Shown here: piece after piece, positions 12,495 to 23,329 of the stretch
Layout: each line of letters begins with the position of its first letter
How positions within the stretch are numbered: the stretch's first letter is position 1
DNA from: Chinchilla lanigera
Lineage: Eukaryota; Chordata; Mammalia; Rodentia; Chinchillidae
NCBI RefSeq assembly: GCF_000276665.1
Contig: NW_004955433.1
Coordinates: forward strand, 12,452,910 to 12,516,909
Direction: 5' to 3'
Length of the DNA: 64,000 nt
Notes under the pieces: model-generated
The model's input: only the letters and a program-made list of their open reading frames with translations
Told to the model about the DNA's origin: nothing
Databases searched by the model: none
Program-made: the position numbers and the translations under genes

Positions 12495-12771
12495 CAGTAG
12501 TCCCCCTGTGTGTCGGGATACAAGCTAAGATCCCAAATAGATACCCGACCTGCTTATTCCTATACATACAGACCTACAATGAAGTTTAATTTATAAAACA
12601 GGCACAGTGACAGATTAATACCTACTAGTAAAATAGAAAAATTATAAAAGATACTATAATAAAAAGTTTTTTCAAATTTACAAATTTTTTAGTTCTGCAA
12701 TTTTCCATTTAATATTTTCAGGCCACATTTGAATGCCAGTGTTAAACCAGTGAAAAGCAAACCCCCAGAGA
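12495..12771 (+). mobile_element. Tigger-like (TcMar) DNA transposon remnant inside L1 3' UTR
   Basis: Starts CAGTAGTCCCCCTGTGTGTC and includes TTCCTATACATACAGACCTA followed by 'gaagtttaatttataaa'. These match a mammalian TcMar-type non-autonomous element that normally begins 'cagtggtccccttatccg'. The 3' end near AAAGCAAACCCCCAGAG is decayed. L1 3' UTR resumes downstream. Confidence 0.6.
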
Positions 12772-12880
12772 GGGTGACATTATTGTATTAAAATTCACTG
12801 GACTGTGTATTTAATATGCATCCATTCCACTGTATGTAAATTATACTTTTAGTTTTAAAACGGTTATAAAAAACTCTTAA
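12772..12880 (+). mobile_element. Old L1 fragment, part 3 (3' end)
   Basis: Contains CACTGTATGTAAATTATACT preceded by 'tatgcatccattc', the usual last segment of L1M-type 3' UTRs, and closes the element begun near 10030. Confidence 0.6.
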
Positions 12881-12945
12881 CAGTAGGTGAAAGAAGCAAC
12901 TCACAATACTTTCCACTTTATGTAACATTCACAGGCAAAGTGAAT

Positions 12946-12972
12946 TCCATCCTCAGCACCACACACAAAAAG
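12946..12972 (+). mobile_element. 27-bp ultra-short SINE 3'-end insertion with TSD
   Basis: A 27-bp piece equivalent to the extreme 3' end of an ID-type SINE (CATCCTCAGCACCACA plus a short A-rich tail) is bracketed by a perfect 13-bp direct repeat AGGCAAAGTGAAT at 12933-12945 and 12973-12985. This fits an extremely 5'-truncated retroposition. Confidence 0.6.
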
Positions 12973-13139
12973 AGGCAAAGTGAATCAATATATTGTTTAC
13001 TGTGAAATTCTTTTCTAAATAATCTGCCACAGAGCTGAAAGTGGTTTCCTCCGGGAAGGCGAAACTGGGTAGGCTGTTATTTTTCCCCATCAAACTACAA
13101 CTATTTGGCTCTTAAAACTCTGTGCCTATACACCTGATA

Positions 13140-14010
13140 AAAATAAAGACTTAAAGAAACATGTACCATTTGCAGGCTGGTGACATTCGCTTCAGTAGAG
13201 GGCCGCTGACATCCACTTCACATAGGAAATTATTTCCAGTGGGTGAATCTGGCAGAAACTCTGTCCAGGGACAGAGTCTACTTGCTGGAGGTTGTGTCAC
13301 ACGGGCCAGCTTGTTACCAGAAGAAAATATTGTGAATGTGAGCATTAAATTACAGTGAGGGAGCTGAATTGTGACAGAAACAGATCTGTACTTCCTAATT
13401 ACAAAGTCTCGCTTCCATCCAGCTGACACAAATGTGAAGTCAAATTAAATGCTGTCTAATTAACCGGCATGCACAGATTTTAAGGCCAGAGACTAGGTAT
13501 GATTCAGCTGAATAAAAGAAACACAAGGACTTGTAAACTGTCAACCCAGATCTGCCGTCTCAGTCCGCTGCTACGAGGTTAGGCCATTTTGTTTTCACAC
13601 ATCTTGCCTTTCAGGGCTCTGCTTGTTATATTTACAGAAAAAGGCAATGCTGGTAAACAGTCTCACGCAATGGGTGTGAGAGTTGATAGGGCCCTATTCA
13701 AGCTCTGAACTCCCCTGAGGAGCTGCCAAAAGTTGTTCTGAATGGCCCAGCTGACAGGGTGATGACTGATACAGGAAAAACAAACAGCTCTGGTAATTCA
13801 TGAAAACACACAGCTCCCAGACAAATCCAAGTGGCGAGTGACAGTTCAGATAATGGAATCTTGGAAGCTTTTCTTAAAGGTTCCTCTCTACAATTATTCT
13901 CTTAATAGGCTGTCCCCTAATGTAGCGGGATCTTCAACTTGTTTCCACAAAAAATATTTATGATGATGTCTTGTGGAGAGGTGCTGGCCTTAGGCTTTCA
14001 TGGGATGGTC
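13140..14010. promoter_or_regulatory. Repeat-free, CNE-like block (possible enhancer)
   Basis: Within a repeat-filled neighbourhood this ~0.9 kb has no recognisable transposon, moderate GC content and several homeodomain-type TAATTA/CTAATT cores (for example around 13396-13465). Short frames exist on both strands (13151-13429 minus, 13161-13358 plus) without splice context. Enhancer function is inference from composition and repeat absence only. Confidence 0.3.
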
Positions 14011-14584
14011 AGTTTTCCATGCTGTTGCCCCTTCCCAGAGAAGGAAGGATTGTAGTGGTTTGTATCTGCTATTTAAAGAAATAAGATCTCCTATTTCCAA
14101 TTCCATTACTAGAAATATTTTTGAAGCATTCTTCTTTCATTTCTTTCCTTTATAAACCATTTGCCGCAAACCTTTGATTAAAAAAAAATACTGGCTTACA
14201 CACTCAACTGCTAATAATTTTAAAAGAGAACGATTTAAGTGTGGCTGAAGTCAATTTCCAATTCACATAGCCCATTTTGGGTTCATTTCCTTAAATCAAG
14301 CGTGACAAAGCAAGAAAGTATCAATTTGTCAGTATTTTGCTTTTGTACTCAATGGTTTTTCATGAAATGTGTTGTGGTTGCTATAAAAATGGTCTACTTC
14401 TTAATCAATGTTTTAGGAAGAAGGAAAATAAAGACATATATAAAGCATGCGTAGGCACACAAATACTCTCTGATCCTATGCCAAGAGAAAGAGAGGGAAG
14501 GAAAGGAGAGAGAAGGCAGGAGAGAGTACACCGCAGCTGGGGGTGGTAGGTGAGTAGAATTTTCCAGAGCCCTGTGTTACAGAC
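14011..14584. other. Non-genic sequence
   Basis: No recognised repeat or exon. Contains a purine-rich GGAAGG/GAGAGAAGG tract near 14480-14530. Overlapping plus-strand frames at 14239-14549 have no recognisable product. Confidence 0.45.
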
Positions 14585-14720
14585 CCTGGCTGCTGTCAGG
14601 TGAGGCAGGCTGTAGGAAACACAGACTCTGGCCTCCTACTAAATGAAAATTTGCATTTTAACAAGATCGAGGGTGATTCATATACACATGCAGGTTTTAA
14701 GAAGCTCTGTAATTTAGATG
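14585..14720 (+). repeat. MER5A-like DNA transposon fragment
   Basis: The order 'aaacacagactctggcctc', then GAAAATTTGCATTTTAACAA, then 'ggtgattcatatacacatgcag' parallels MER5A ('gaatttgcatttctaacaagttcccaggtgatgctgatg'). Moderately diverged. Confidence 0.6.
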
Positions 14721-15229
14721 ACTGATTGTCCTTAAAAGCTTAAGCTTTGTAGTTGTAAAAGCGTACAAGTGTGATTGTCCATGTTTTACAAAAATAGTTT
14801 AAAACTGTATCATAAATTATTTCTATGTCAAAGTAGTTGAATAAGTCTCCATCCAAATTTTCTTATTTTCTTCTCCCTCTCCTGAAGAAATCTTAGAGTC
14901 CTTGAGCTCCAAGGAGGCTCATTCTTCTCAATCATTTGCTTTCTACCCTAACCTCTTGAAGACACATCCAATACAGTTTTGAGGGCAAGGCATTGTACTA
15001 CAGCTTGGATTTTTAAAACTCTACCAAGGTATAAACCACAGTATTGTTATAACAGTCACAAAGATGTTTTTAAAATCCTCTCGGGTATAGTATTAACTAC
15101 TGAACTCTACAGTACTGATTAGAGGACCTTAAAAGAGAGATAAGCGAAACATTAGAACAGCTCAGAGAACAGAAGGGACCTTCACCTATCCATCAAATGC
15201 AGCAAAAATTCACCACTTGGATCTCATGT
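14721..15229. other. Non-genic sequence
   Basis: AT-rich; no recognisable repeat, exon or RNA gene. Confidence 0.45.
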
Positions 15230-15620
15230 CTTTAGTTTTGTGGCAGTCAGTATGGTATTTACTATTCTTTAAACTTGGAGGGATCTCGTCTAACTCTCAA
15301 CACGTTTCCTGGGTACTGATACATGTAAACACATATACACTTTTAAAATATGGCTCAAAATACGGTAAACAAAGGCAAAAGACAAATGTTAAATCAGAGA
15401 AGACACTGGCAACACATAGTTTTATAAGAGCTCATTTCCTTAACTGACAAAGGGTTTACATTAATTCAGCTGGCAAAGACATTTAATGGAAAAATGGACA
15501 ATTCACACACAAAAACAGGAAACACAAAGATACACAAAATGTACAACCTTATACATAGTTAAAGACATACAAATCAAAGTAGCTGGGAAAGAATATTTTT
15601 AGCTATCATGTTGGCATAAA
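15230..15620 (+). mobile_element. Old L1 3'-region fragment
   Basis: Phrases equivalent to L1 ORF2 3' end occur in order: 'ggcaacacatagttttataag', 'aaagggtttacatt', GGAAAAATGGACAATTCACA and 'aaagacatacaaatcaaagtagc'. No frame remains open. Confidence 0.55.
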
Positions 15621-16529
15621 TTATGTTGTTTGATAACACCAACTGTGGGTTCAGTTCCAGAAATTCTGCAGAGCCCCTGACACAGATCCACTAAGTGTGT
15701 GGGTTCAGGCCTGAGGGTAAGGATCAGCTGCCCGAGAGAATCTCCAGGACAGAGTGACAGCAGCCTTATCAATTCACACACGGCCCTTCGCTTGGACTAG
15801 CTGGCCCTCAAGAGCTGCCAAACGCTGCCATGGAAAGCCCTTCTTGACTCTCCCACATCTACCTACTATGTCATAACTGTTCCTTTCCCTCATTTGCCAT
15901 CAAGGTAGTTCGCTCGTACAGGGGAAGGGCACTTGTGTTATAGATTTTTCAACAACTTGAAACTTAAAGATTACCAGTGAATGCATGCTCAATGTAAGTC
16001 ACCAAATCTTTGCAAATACCTCAGACAAACTTAGTATGACGTAGTCTGTGCTGCAGAGCCATCTTTCTGCTTCTACTGCATGACCAGCGTGGCAGCTTTA
16101 GGAGCTGTGCAAAAGCTCTGGAGGAAGAGGGTGATAATCTTATAAGCAAGTGACTTCCACAGCCCAGGGTTCTGATTCTGCCTTATTCTTTTCACACATC
16201 TGGTGAATTCCCTGATGAGAAAATGGATCAAGCCTATGAGTATGGCTAGTGATTCAACTCAAAACGCCTAGAGAATGGGTCAACTCAAAAAGAATGGGTC
16301 ATCTGGCCATTTTTGTTTCCCAAGTGACTCATATCTTAGTTTAAAAAAAGAAAAGGTGGAGAGAAATAAATGTGCTAACACAGCCACCAGTGTGCCTCCT
16401 CTCTGCACCACCTGCAGGCCGATAAGGAGTAAGAGGACAAAAGAAACCTCAGTGTAAGAATCCATGCTGCATACTTTGGAACAGGCTGCACTGGGGACTT
16501 TAGCCCCCTTCCATGGCCTAAAGAGGGAA
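15621..16529. other. Non-genic sequence
   Basis: Single-copy appearance with no recognised repeat. Short frames on both strands around 15599-15781 and 16275-16465 carry no recognisable protein signal. Confidence 0.4.
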
Positions 16530-17130
16530 TAGCAGAAAGGATAAAGGACTCTGAAGTTATGGATTGGAGCCGAAGTTCTACACCAGGGTCTATGAAATCA
16601 TAGCCAATTAACTTATTCTCTCTGGAACTCAATAACTTAGTCAGGACCAGCTCTGCTACGCTTCCATAACAAATAATCCTCCCAATCTCAGTGATTATAC
16701 ACAATACTGGTTTATTCTACTCAGATGAAGTCTCTTGTGAATCAGGTGATCTCCAGGATGGCTGTCCTCCATGTAATAGCTGGATGCCTCTAATTACTGA
16801 CAATACCAGGTAAACACATGACAGGGAAGAGAGCACATGAAGCACTCGAACCTACTCTTCCATACTGAGTCTGGAAGTCCCATATGCTATTTTGTCTACT
16901 ACTGGCCAGGACCTAGTGATAGAGTCCCAAGCTGACCACTCCCACACAAGGGGGTTAGAGAATACAATCTTCTTGTGTGCCCAGAAAGAAAAAAAATGTG
17001 GCTTCTATAAGACACAGTCAATGTCCTTGTCTGTAAAATGAGGACAATACCTACCTTACAGTGCCGCAGAAGGATTACTCAGGAATGCATGCAAGGGTAT
17101 GAGATAATCAACCCTCAAATGGTACTTAGT
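16530..17130 (+). repeat. MIR-like element split by an unidentified LTR-like insertion
   Basis: 16530-16640 fits the 5' half of MIR (GAAATCATAGCCAATTAACT in the position of 'gctgtgtgaccttgggcaa') and 17010-17130 fits the 3' half (TCCTTGTCTGTAAAATGAGG). Between them lies ~370 bp starting near 'ctctgctacgcttccataacaaa', which resembles the reverse of an old LTR but is not identified. Confidence 0.4.
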
Positions 17131-17500
17131 TATTTTCACTGAAGCTGATAACTCAGCATTTGTTGGGTCATTCAAGAGGCTTATTAAATTGTGAGGACCC
17201 CAGGTCTTCAGAGAGTAGAGCACTGCGGTGGTGTGAACCAGTGTGCCCATCAGCATGTCCATTTGTCACAGGCAGAATCCTCACTCCTGGAATATGGCAC
17301 CTAGGAGAGGCTCAGGGTGACTGTGGGCAGTGCAAACCAACTCAGAAGGGCCTGGTCACCATTCCTAAACAGTGATATCCCAGTGAGACACCTAGACAAG
17401 CATATTATAATGCCTTCAGATTTGTACCAGCAGCCAAGGAAAACCAAAAAACCCCAACGTGAGTGTGTGCTCAGCTTTGCTGTTGTTGCTGACGGAAGTA
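17131..17500. other. Non-genic sequence
   Basis: No repeat or exon recognised. Plus-strand frames at 17160-17375 and 17317-17562 have no recognisable product. Confidence 0.4.
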
Positions 17501-17689
17501 CAGTGTACCTCAGTTCACCAGTTCAACTCTGCATGATTCTGTTCACAGACCACACTGGATGAGAACTGAATCAAATGTCCCCATAAGGTCAACATTGAAC
17601 TTAACCACTGAATTTTATTCAATTTTCCCCAACACAGTTTGTGACCAGAATCACGGAAAGAATTGAGTTCGTGAACTGAGGTACCACTG
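17501..17689. mobile_element. 189-bp terminal-inverted-repeat element (MITE-like)
   Basis: The left end CAGTGTACCTCAGTTCAC and the complement of the right end, CAGTGGTACCTCAGTTCAC, are nearly the same, so the block has terminal inverted repeats of about 25 bp. A TA precedes the left end. Size and CAG termini suit a non-autonomous Tigger-type cut-and-paste element; the subfamily is not identified. Confidence 0.65.
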
Positions 17690-18017
17690 TTATCATGTAT
17701 CCCTTGAAGTTGTTTTGGTATCATCTGTATAACCATATATGGTAATGGTTTCCTTAGTTTGGTTAACTATGTTCAATCTATGTATAATGTGAAAGTCAGA
17801 TGACATACTTTTAAATAGGTGATTAATTAAACTTTAACTCCGGATATGAAAGGAAGAGAGAGAAAAAACTAAGAATATTACATGGCAACCCTAGAAGGAG
17901 AAAATACAACTATATTACATTAATGTTCTTAGCTAAATATTCTCATTATTTTATATATTAATTCTATAAAGTCCTCATTCACTCCATCCAATCTTCAGTT
18001 AAATACCAGAGTCAGAA
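17690..18017. other. AT-rich non-genic sequence
   Basis: No repeat or gene recognised. Confidence 0.45.
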
Positions 18018-18196
18018 GCTGGGTGTGGTGGTGCATGCTTGTAATCCCAGCACTCGGGAGGCTGAGGCAGGAGGATCCTTGTGAGTTCGAGACCAGCCTG
18101 AGTTACAAAGTGAGCTCAAGGCCAACCTGAACTGCAAAATGAGACCCTGTCTCAAAAAGACAAAAATAAATAAAAAAAAATAAAAATAAATTCTAC
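18018..18196 (+). mobile_element. B1-like (7SL-derived) SINE
   Basis: Begins GCTGGGTGTGGTGGTGCATG and continues CTTGTAATCCCAGCACTCGG, the 7SL/B1/Alu signature with Pol III A and B boxes. It ends in GAGACCCTGTCTCAAAA and an A-rich tail. The middle contains a duplicated 'gagttcgagaccagcctgagtt'/'gctcaaggccaacctgaact' segment, an internal duplication typical of rodent B1-like families. Confidence 0.85.
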
Positions 18197-18588
18197 AGTC
18201 AGCCATAAATTACCCACTAGAATGATGTCCTAGAAATTATTATTAACTACTGTGATTAGATTTTTTCAATGATTATAAAGAAGTGATATTGAAATATAAA
18301 ACTCTTTTCTAGACTAAGTTCATCTTTCCATAAGAGTCTTGTTAATGATAAAAATACACCTTTTCATGAGTTCTACATTTTCAGTTGGAGTAACAGGTGA
18401 TATGAAAATATAAAATTAGTCTTGTGTCTTTATCAAAATAATTTATGTTATACTATTTACTTGGACTATTTTATTCAAATGTAAAAAATTATAAGATGAC
18501 ACCAAATAATTTATACAGTCACCTACCCAGGCTAAGGATGGATAAAGCATTTCTAATGTCCTTTAATTCACGTGGTTTTACTTCAGTT
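18197..18588. other. AT-rich non-genic sequence
   Basis: No repeat or gene recognised; directly precedes the first inverted-repeat arm. Confidence 0.45.
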
Positions 18589-19374
18589 GGAGCCCACAGC
18601 ACTGTCCTGTGAAGGTCCCTATCAAGGATCTACACCAGAAAGGCCCAAGAGTCAGTGGTGGAAGCTAGAAAGTCTGGGTAGGGAGAGTGAAGGGTCAGTG
18701 CCAGGAAGCTGAGAGATCTGCATTGGAAACCAGGAAACAGCATCCAAGATGAGGATGAGGATTTAAGCTCTCTCAAAGGAAGAGGACCAGGAGCATAGCA
18801 GGGTTTGTCTAGAGAGGTTCGCCACCTCTTGTCACTCAAGGGGGCTCAGTGGACCCCATTCTGCAGTGTTCCACATGCTCACTTTACGCCTCAGGACCCT
18901 TTTTTATGACACTGGCCTCTGACATGCTGCCAATGTAAAGTGACATAGCATATTGAAAAATGATAATATGTAAAACTATGTGTCGACTAATTAATAGTCA
19001 ACGTGAGTGGGACCGCCCAACTGAACGGAGTCATGGTGGAAGAGCTGGGCATGGAAGACCCACCTGAGGATTGCTGCCAATGACATAAAAGGAGAATGGG
19101 AGGGGAAGATTGTATGCTCCTGATTTTCTTGAAGAAGCTGCTTTTTGGCGGTTTTTCTTCAAAGGAGCTCTGGCTGCTGTCTTCCTTTGAGAGAACTTCA
19201 AGCCCCATCCTCATCTTGGATGCTGCTTCCTGGTTTCCAGCGCAGATCTCTCAGCTTCCTGGCACTGACCCTTCCTTCTTCCCACCCAGACTTTCTAGCT
19301 TCCACTACTGGCCCTTGGGCCTTTCCGGTGCAGATCCTTGGTAGGGACCTTCACAGGACAGTGCTGTGGGCTCC
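18589..19374. repeat. Inverted repeat A: two 194-bp arms, 398-bp spacer
   Basis: Left arm 18589-18782 and right arm 19181-19374 are reverse complements at roughly 90% by eye. For example, GGAGCCCACAGCACTGTCC at the left start pairs with GGACAGTGCTGTGGGCTCC at the right end. Arms are equal in length with no obvious gaps. No known transposon family is recognised in the arms or spacer. The mirrored short frames at 18630-18839 and 19096-19384 are by-products of the palindrome, not genes. Confidence 0.85.
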
Positions 19375-19471
19375 GAGCCCTTGACTCTGGGTCTCCAGCA
19401 CACAGACAGACATTCTGTACTCTTCTACATCTGACTCTAGTAAGCACTGACTAATACCCTGTAATAATATA

Positions 19472-20160
19472 TAGATCTAAATCCCAGGATCTAATGACAC
19501 TTTCAAATGTTAAGATAGAAAGACAACGATTATGTTGTCCCATTCTAAACTTGCATCCTTCTTAGAATAATGATCACCATATACAATAGTGTCTGATCAT
19601 CATATACAATAGTACAAGATCAATAGTCAATAGATATCGAACAGCTACTGTGTGCAGATATGGATATAAGGACGTTCTGTAAATTAACTCACATTCCCTC
19701 CTCAACAGCCTTGTAAGGCCAGAATTATTAAAATCCCATTTTATAAATGAGAAAATGAAGGCCCAGAGAGATGATGTTATCTAGGTGAGGTCAGACAACC
19801 AGTAAGGGGCAGAGGCTTTATTACCAATCTTGCTACACTGTATATATATTATATACTACTTTGAAAAAATTTAGAAATTTCAATGGATCCTTTAAAATCC
19901 ATTCCCTATACTAAGTTTTATCTCTGATATACACAGCTGAATGAGAACACATAGCATGTGAATGGTATGCTAGGCTTGCACACGGTAGCTGTTCAATATC
20001 TATTGACTATTGATATTGTACTACTGCATATGATGATCAGCCACTATTGTATATGGTGATCATTATTCTAAGAAGCATGCAAGTTTAGAATGGGACAACA
20101 TAATTGTGGTCTTTCTATCTTAACATTTGAAAGTGTCATTAGATCCTGGGATTTAGATCT
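19472..20160. repeat. Inverted repeat B: two 186-bp arms, 317-bp spacer with a MIR
   Basis: Left arm 19472-19657 and right arm 19975-20160 are reverse complements at about 93% by eye, beginning AGATCTAAATCCCAGGATC and ending in TAGATCT. The arms hold an internal partial tandem repeat ('atcaccatatacaatag' / 'atcatcatatacaatag'). The spacer carries an inverted MIR (about 19650-19850; AAAATGAAGGCCCAGAGAGA). It starts 97 bp after inverted repeat A. Confidence 0.88.
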
Positions 20161-20239
20161 AAGAAAGGTTATCAGGTGAGTGACTCCATTTGTATGAAGC
20201 TGTTTCTTTATCTCTAAAATGGTGAGGCATCAACACTTG

Positions 20240-20572
20240 TGGGCTGAACCGTGTCCCTACTTGTATGCTGAAATCATGTGTTGGAGTCCTAACTCTCAGC
20301 ACATAAAATGTGACTGGATTTGTAGTTCTGGTCTTTAAAAGAAGTAATCGAGTTCAAATGAGGCCTACAGAGTGCATCCTATTCCAATCAGACTGGTGTC
20401 TTTTGTGAAGATGGCCCATCCACAAGCCTAGGAGAGAGGTCTCATGAGAAACGATCCCTGCCAACACCTCGATCTTGGACTTGCAGCCTTTAGAAATATG
20501 TAAAAATAAATTTCTGTTGTGTAAGTCATCCAGCTGGTGACATTTTGCTGCAGCACCAGCAAATTAAAACAA
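20240..20572 (+). mobile_element. MLT1-like MaLR LTR
   Basis: Collinear with MLT1-type LTRs: GGGCTGAACCGTGTCCCTAC near the start, 'ggagtcctaactctcagcacat', TCAAATGAGGCCTACAGAGT, ACACCTCGATCTTGGACTTG and 'aataaatttctgttgtgtaagtcatccag' with the polyadenylation-type AATAAA. Diverged, so an old insertion. Confidence 0.75.
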
Positions 20573-21455
20573 ACACATTCAAAATGAGTAACACAGTGCC
20601 TGGCAGAGTTCAGTACTTGATCAATGGTTTTACCATTAGTTCAGTTGTGAATACAAATGGACACACAGCCTTTGTTTTAGCTTAAAAAAATGTGTCCTAA
20701 CATATTAAAACAATCTAAAAATACTATTTCTAATCAATAAACTTTTTTTGAAACATTTTTCTTTTAAATTTTTTCCCCAAAACTTTAGAAGACAAAATAT
20801 TGTTCCTTTTTCAAACTAATAGACTATCAGACGTTGGGTTAAAATCAGTTTCCATAATTGTTATGGAATGTGATAATCCATAATATAGCAATGTAATGAT
20901 TAATGTAATCATCAGATGGCAATGTTGTAACTGCATGTGACTTTGGAAACCTTCTTTCTTATAGCTATCACAGCCTCTGAACCTGGAGTATCAACACATG
21001 CTGACAGTTAAACTCAAAGATCATGGCAGAAAGAGAATTGGAATATACAAACACAGCAGTGCAGGTGAGAAATAGTACATTGAGCTTTTCTTGAATGAAA
21101 CTACCTGTGTCTGACCTGGTGCATAAATTTCACCCCACAGGCCAATTCTAACCAGTTTCCTTGGACTCTTACGCTGAGAAAGGTTCCCAGGCCACACCTT
21201 GGATCAGGGCAGGCTACCAAAATGGAATAGAGATGGTGATTGGGATACAAGAGAACAGCAGTTGAAGGGCTGTATGTCCCCTACTCTGGACATTGGTTAA
21301 TGGGTTCCTATGAGCCCCATCTTTTAATACAAGACTCCTAGAGAACCAGCCAATCATACACACTGGATGTCATTCAATACCCTGTGCAAGAAAGCAGTTC
21401 TGAATTAAGAAGTAAATGTTTTTCATTACAGGTGTATTTATCTTTGTTATTTCAT
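20573..21455. other. AT-rich non-genic sequence
   Basis: No repeat recognised apart from short A/T runs; no exon candidates. Confidence 0.45.
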
Positions 21456-21547
21456 CAGTTTTTTGTTTTTTTTGGTACCAGGAACTGAACTCGGGACCTA
21501 GCACTTGCCATGCAAGCACTTGTGCCACTGAGCTATATCCCCAGCCC
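21456..21547 (-). mobile_element. ID-type SINE
   Basis: Reverse copy with T-rich tail, TTTGGTACCAGGAACTGAAC, B-box region and the complement of the 5' end GCTATATCCCCAGCCC. An imperfect flanking direct repeat TGTTATTTYA lies on both sides. Confidence 0.85.
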
Positions 21548-22182
21548 TGTTATTTTAAAACATAAGAAAAACCTGTAGTTTACACTAACAAGGGCCATCA
21601 GCTGGTCAATTTTCAGGTCGCTCAGGCACTGTTTAATGCTCAACAAATGCACATTATTATGGAATATCTGAGAACAAATTCTGAGCCTAGAGGGGAATGT
21701 ATGGATCCCAGAAGCTCAAATATGGTTTTCTTCCATGTAAGAACCTAAGCTCTCCCATAGGAGCGAGTTGCTGCTGTGGCAGCAGCCAACTAACCAGCTG
21801 CAGAAAGCCACTGCAAATGACCAACAAAGCAGCATTTGCTACCAAAGTACCAAGCATGGTTGTCTAAGGGAGGGTGCTTAGATGTCTCAGACTCTGGGTG
21901 GAAGCCCTGAATGGGCCAAATAGCTTCCCACACAGATTCCGCCAGCTTGGCACCCACCACAATCCACCCCACGGGTTAGAAGTGAGAGACAGCGATAGAG
22001 AAAGGGACTAAAACCAAGCTCAGCGTCACCTTTAGGAAACCTCCAATGGCAGGCAGGTGTTGCTGAAAGGGAGACCCGGCTTTTCTCACCAAGATAATCA
22101 CCAGTACATCCTGTTCAAGACATTGCTTGTATCACTGCAGCAGGAACACAAAAAGCTCCTGGTGTTCTAAACAACTATTATA
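21548..22182. other. Non-genic sequence
   Basis: No recognised repeat or gene; a 60-codon minus-strand frame at 21790-21972 has no recognisable product. Confidence 0.4.
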
Positions 22183-22395
22183 GTTGTTTTTTGTTTGGTT
22201 TGGCTTGACTTGGCTTTGCTTTGTTTGGCAGTGCTAGGGATTGAACCTAGGGCTTTGGCTCTGACATACATTTCCGGGCCTTTTTTTTTAATTGTGAAAA
22301 AGGTCTCACTAAGTCACTAAATTTCCCAGGCTGGGCTCAAACTTGAGATACTCCTGCCTCAGCCTCCCAGTGTGCAGGGATTATAGGCACACACA
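22183..22395 (-). mobile_element. Composite SINE (ID-like plus B1-like), old
   Basis: Reverse orientation. First an ID-like part (GGGATTGAACCTAGGGCTTT), a poly-T joint, then a B1-like part (AGTCACTAAATTTCCCAGGC, then CTCCTGCCTCAGCCTCCCAG and GGGATTATAGGCACACAC). This is the architecture of rodent B1/ID fusion SINEs. Diverged. Confidence 0.75.
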
Positions 22396-23329
22396 ACCAT
22401 ATGAAGCTTGGTACTGTAGTTCTTACACACAGTACGATGAATATCTATTGATGGACTGTACCTTAAAATACAAATCAGCTACTTCAATTCACTTAATTGA
22501 ACCACTTATGATCACATCTCTATTATAAGCTGGTTGGAGTAGTTTTGCTTATGCAGTAACCTTTAGTACTGTTCTAAAATTCTGCTCCTCCAATGATGAG
22601 AACAGTTCAATGATGAACTGAATTCATATCAGGAAAACAAGCACGACCAGCTTGTCCAGGAGAATCAACAGCACCCAGATCTTCCCCTCCAAGTTCTGCA
22701 CTTATGCTGTTAGCAACAACCCTGAGGTGGGCCTCCCAGCCAGCTCCAGGCTGATTCAGTTCAGCTGGGTGTTAAGAGTTGACCATTGGTTAATCCACAT
22801 GCTGGACCACGTCCTACTGTTTTTACTCTGTGTGGTTCCGAGACTGCAAACTTGGGCAGCAGGGGTGTATGTAACACAAAACAGAGTGGCACAAGGGATT
22901 TGGAAAGCTGACCGCTAGGATGTTAGGTGTCTTCCATTAATTTTAAATCAGCAGGAAATATATGCCAGTAGGTGTCTTTCTGTAGGGACTAAGCACTGTA
23001 CTTGCTCAACTGACTTCTGAGTAGAGCATCCTTTACCCTGGGACAAAGGGCTGTGTGCTTTTGCCAGCAATGATTTTGGGCTTGCCCTCATGCCCCTCTG
23101 CTGTAATAAGCTGGAGACTTATTTCCTGCAAGGGATCCATAGCAAAATGACAGCACTCACATAGCAGATGCTTGGTGGCTGGAACTTACAGGCAGAGCCT
23201 TTCTCCTCGATGTCAACAGGAGCTGAACCAGGCAGGGGACCTCAGTGATCCTCCTCTGAGATGCTGTGAGCCTGACACTGATTTTGTGATGCTGAAAGGT
23301 GGAAAATGAAATAGTAAAAGGTGACAATG
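22396..23329. other. Non-genic sequence
   Basis: An 88-codon plus-strand frame (22652-22918) is the longest. It has no domain resemblance and lacks clear splice sites. The block may contain an unrecognised old repeat. Confidence 0.35.

Noticed and set aside
18630..19384. Mirrored frames with similar peptides on opposite strands
   Set aside because: By-product of inverted repeat A rather than a duplicated gene.
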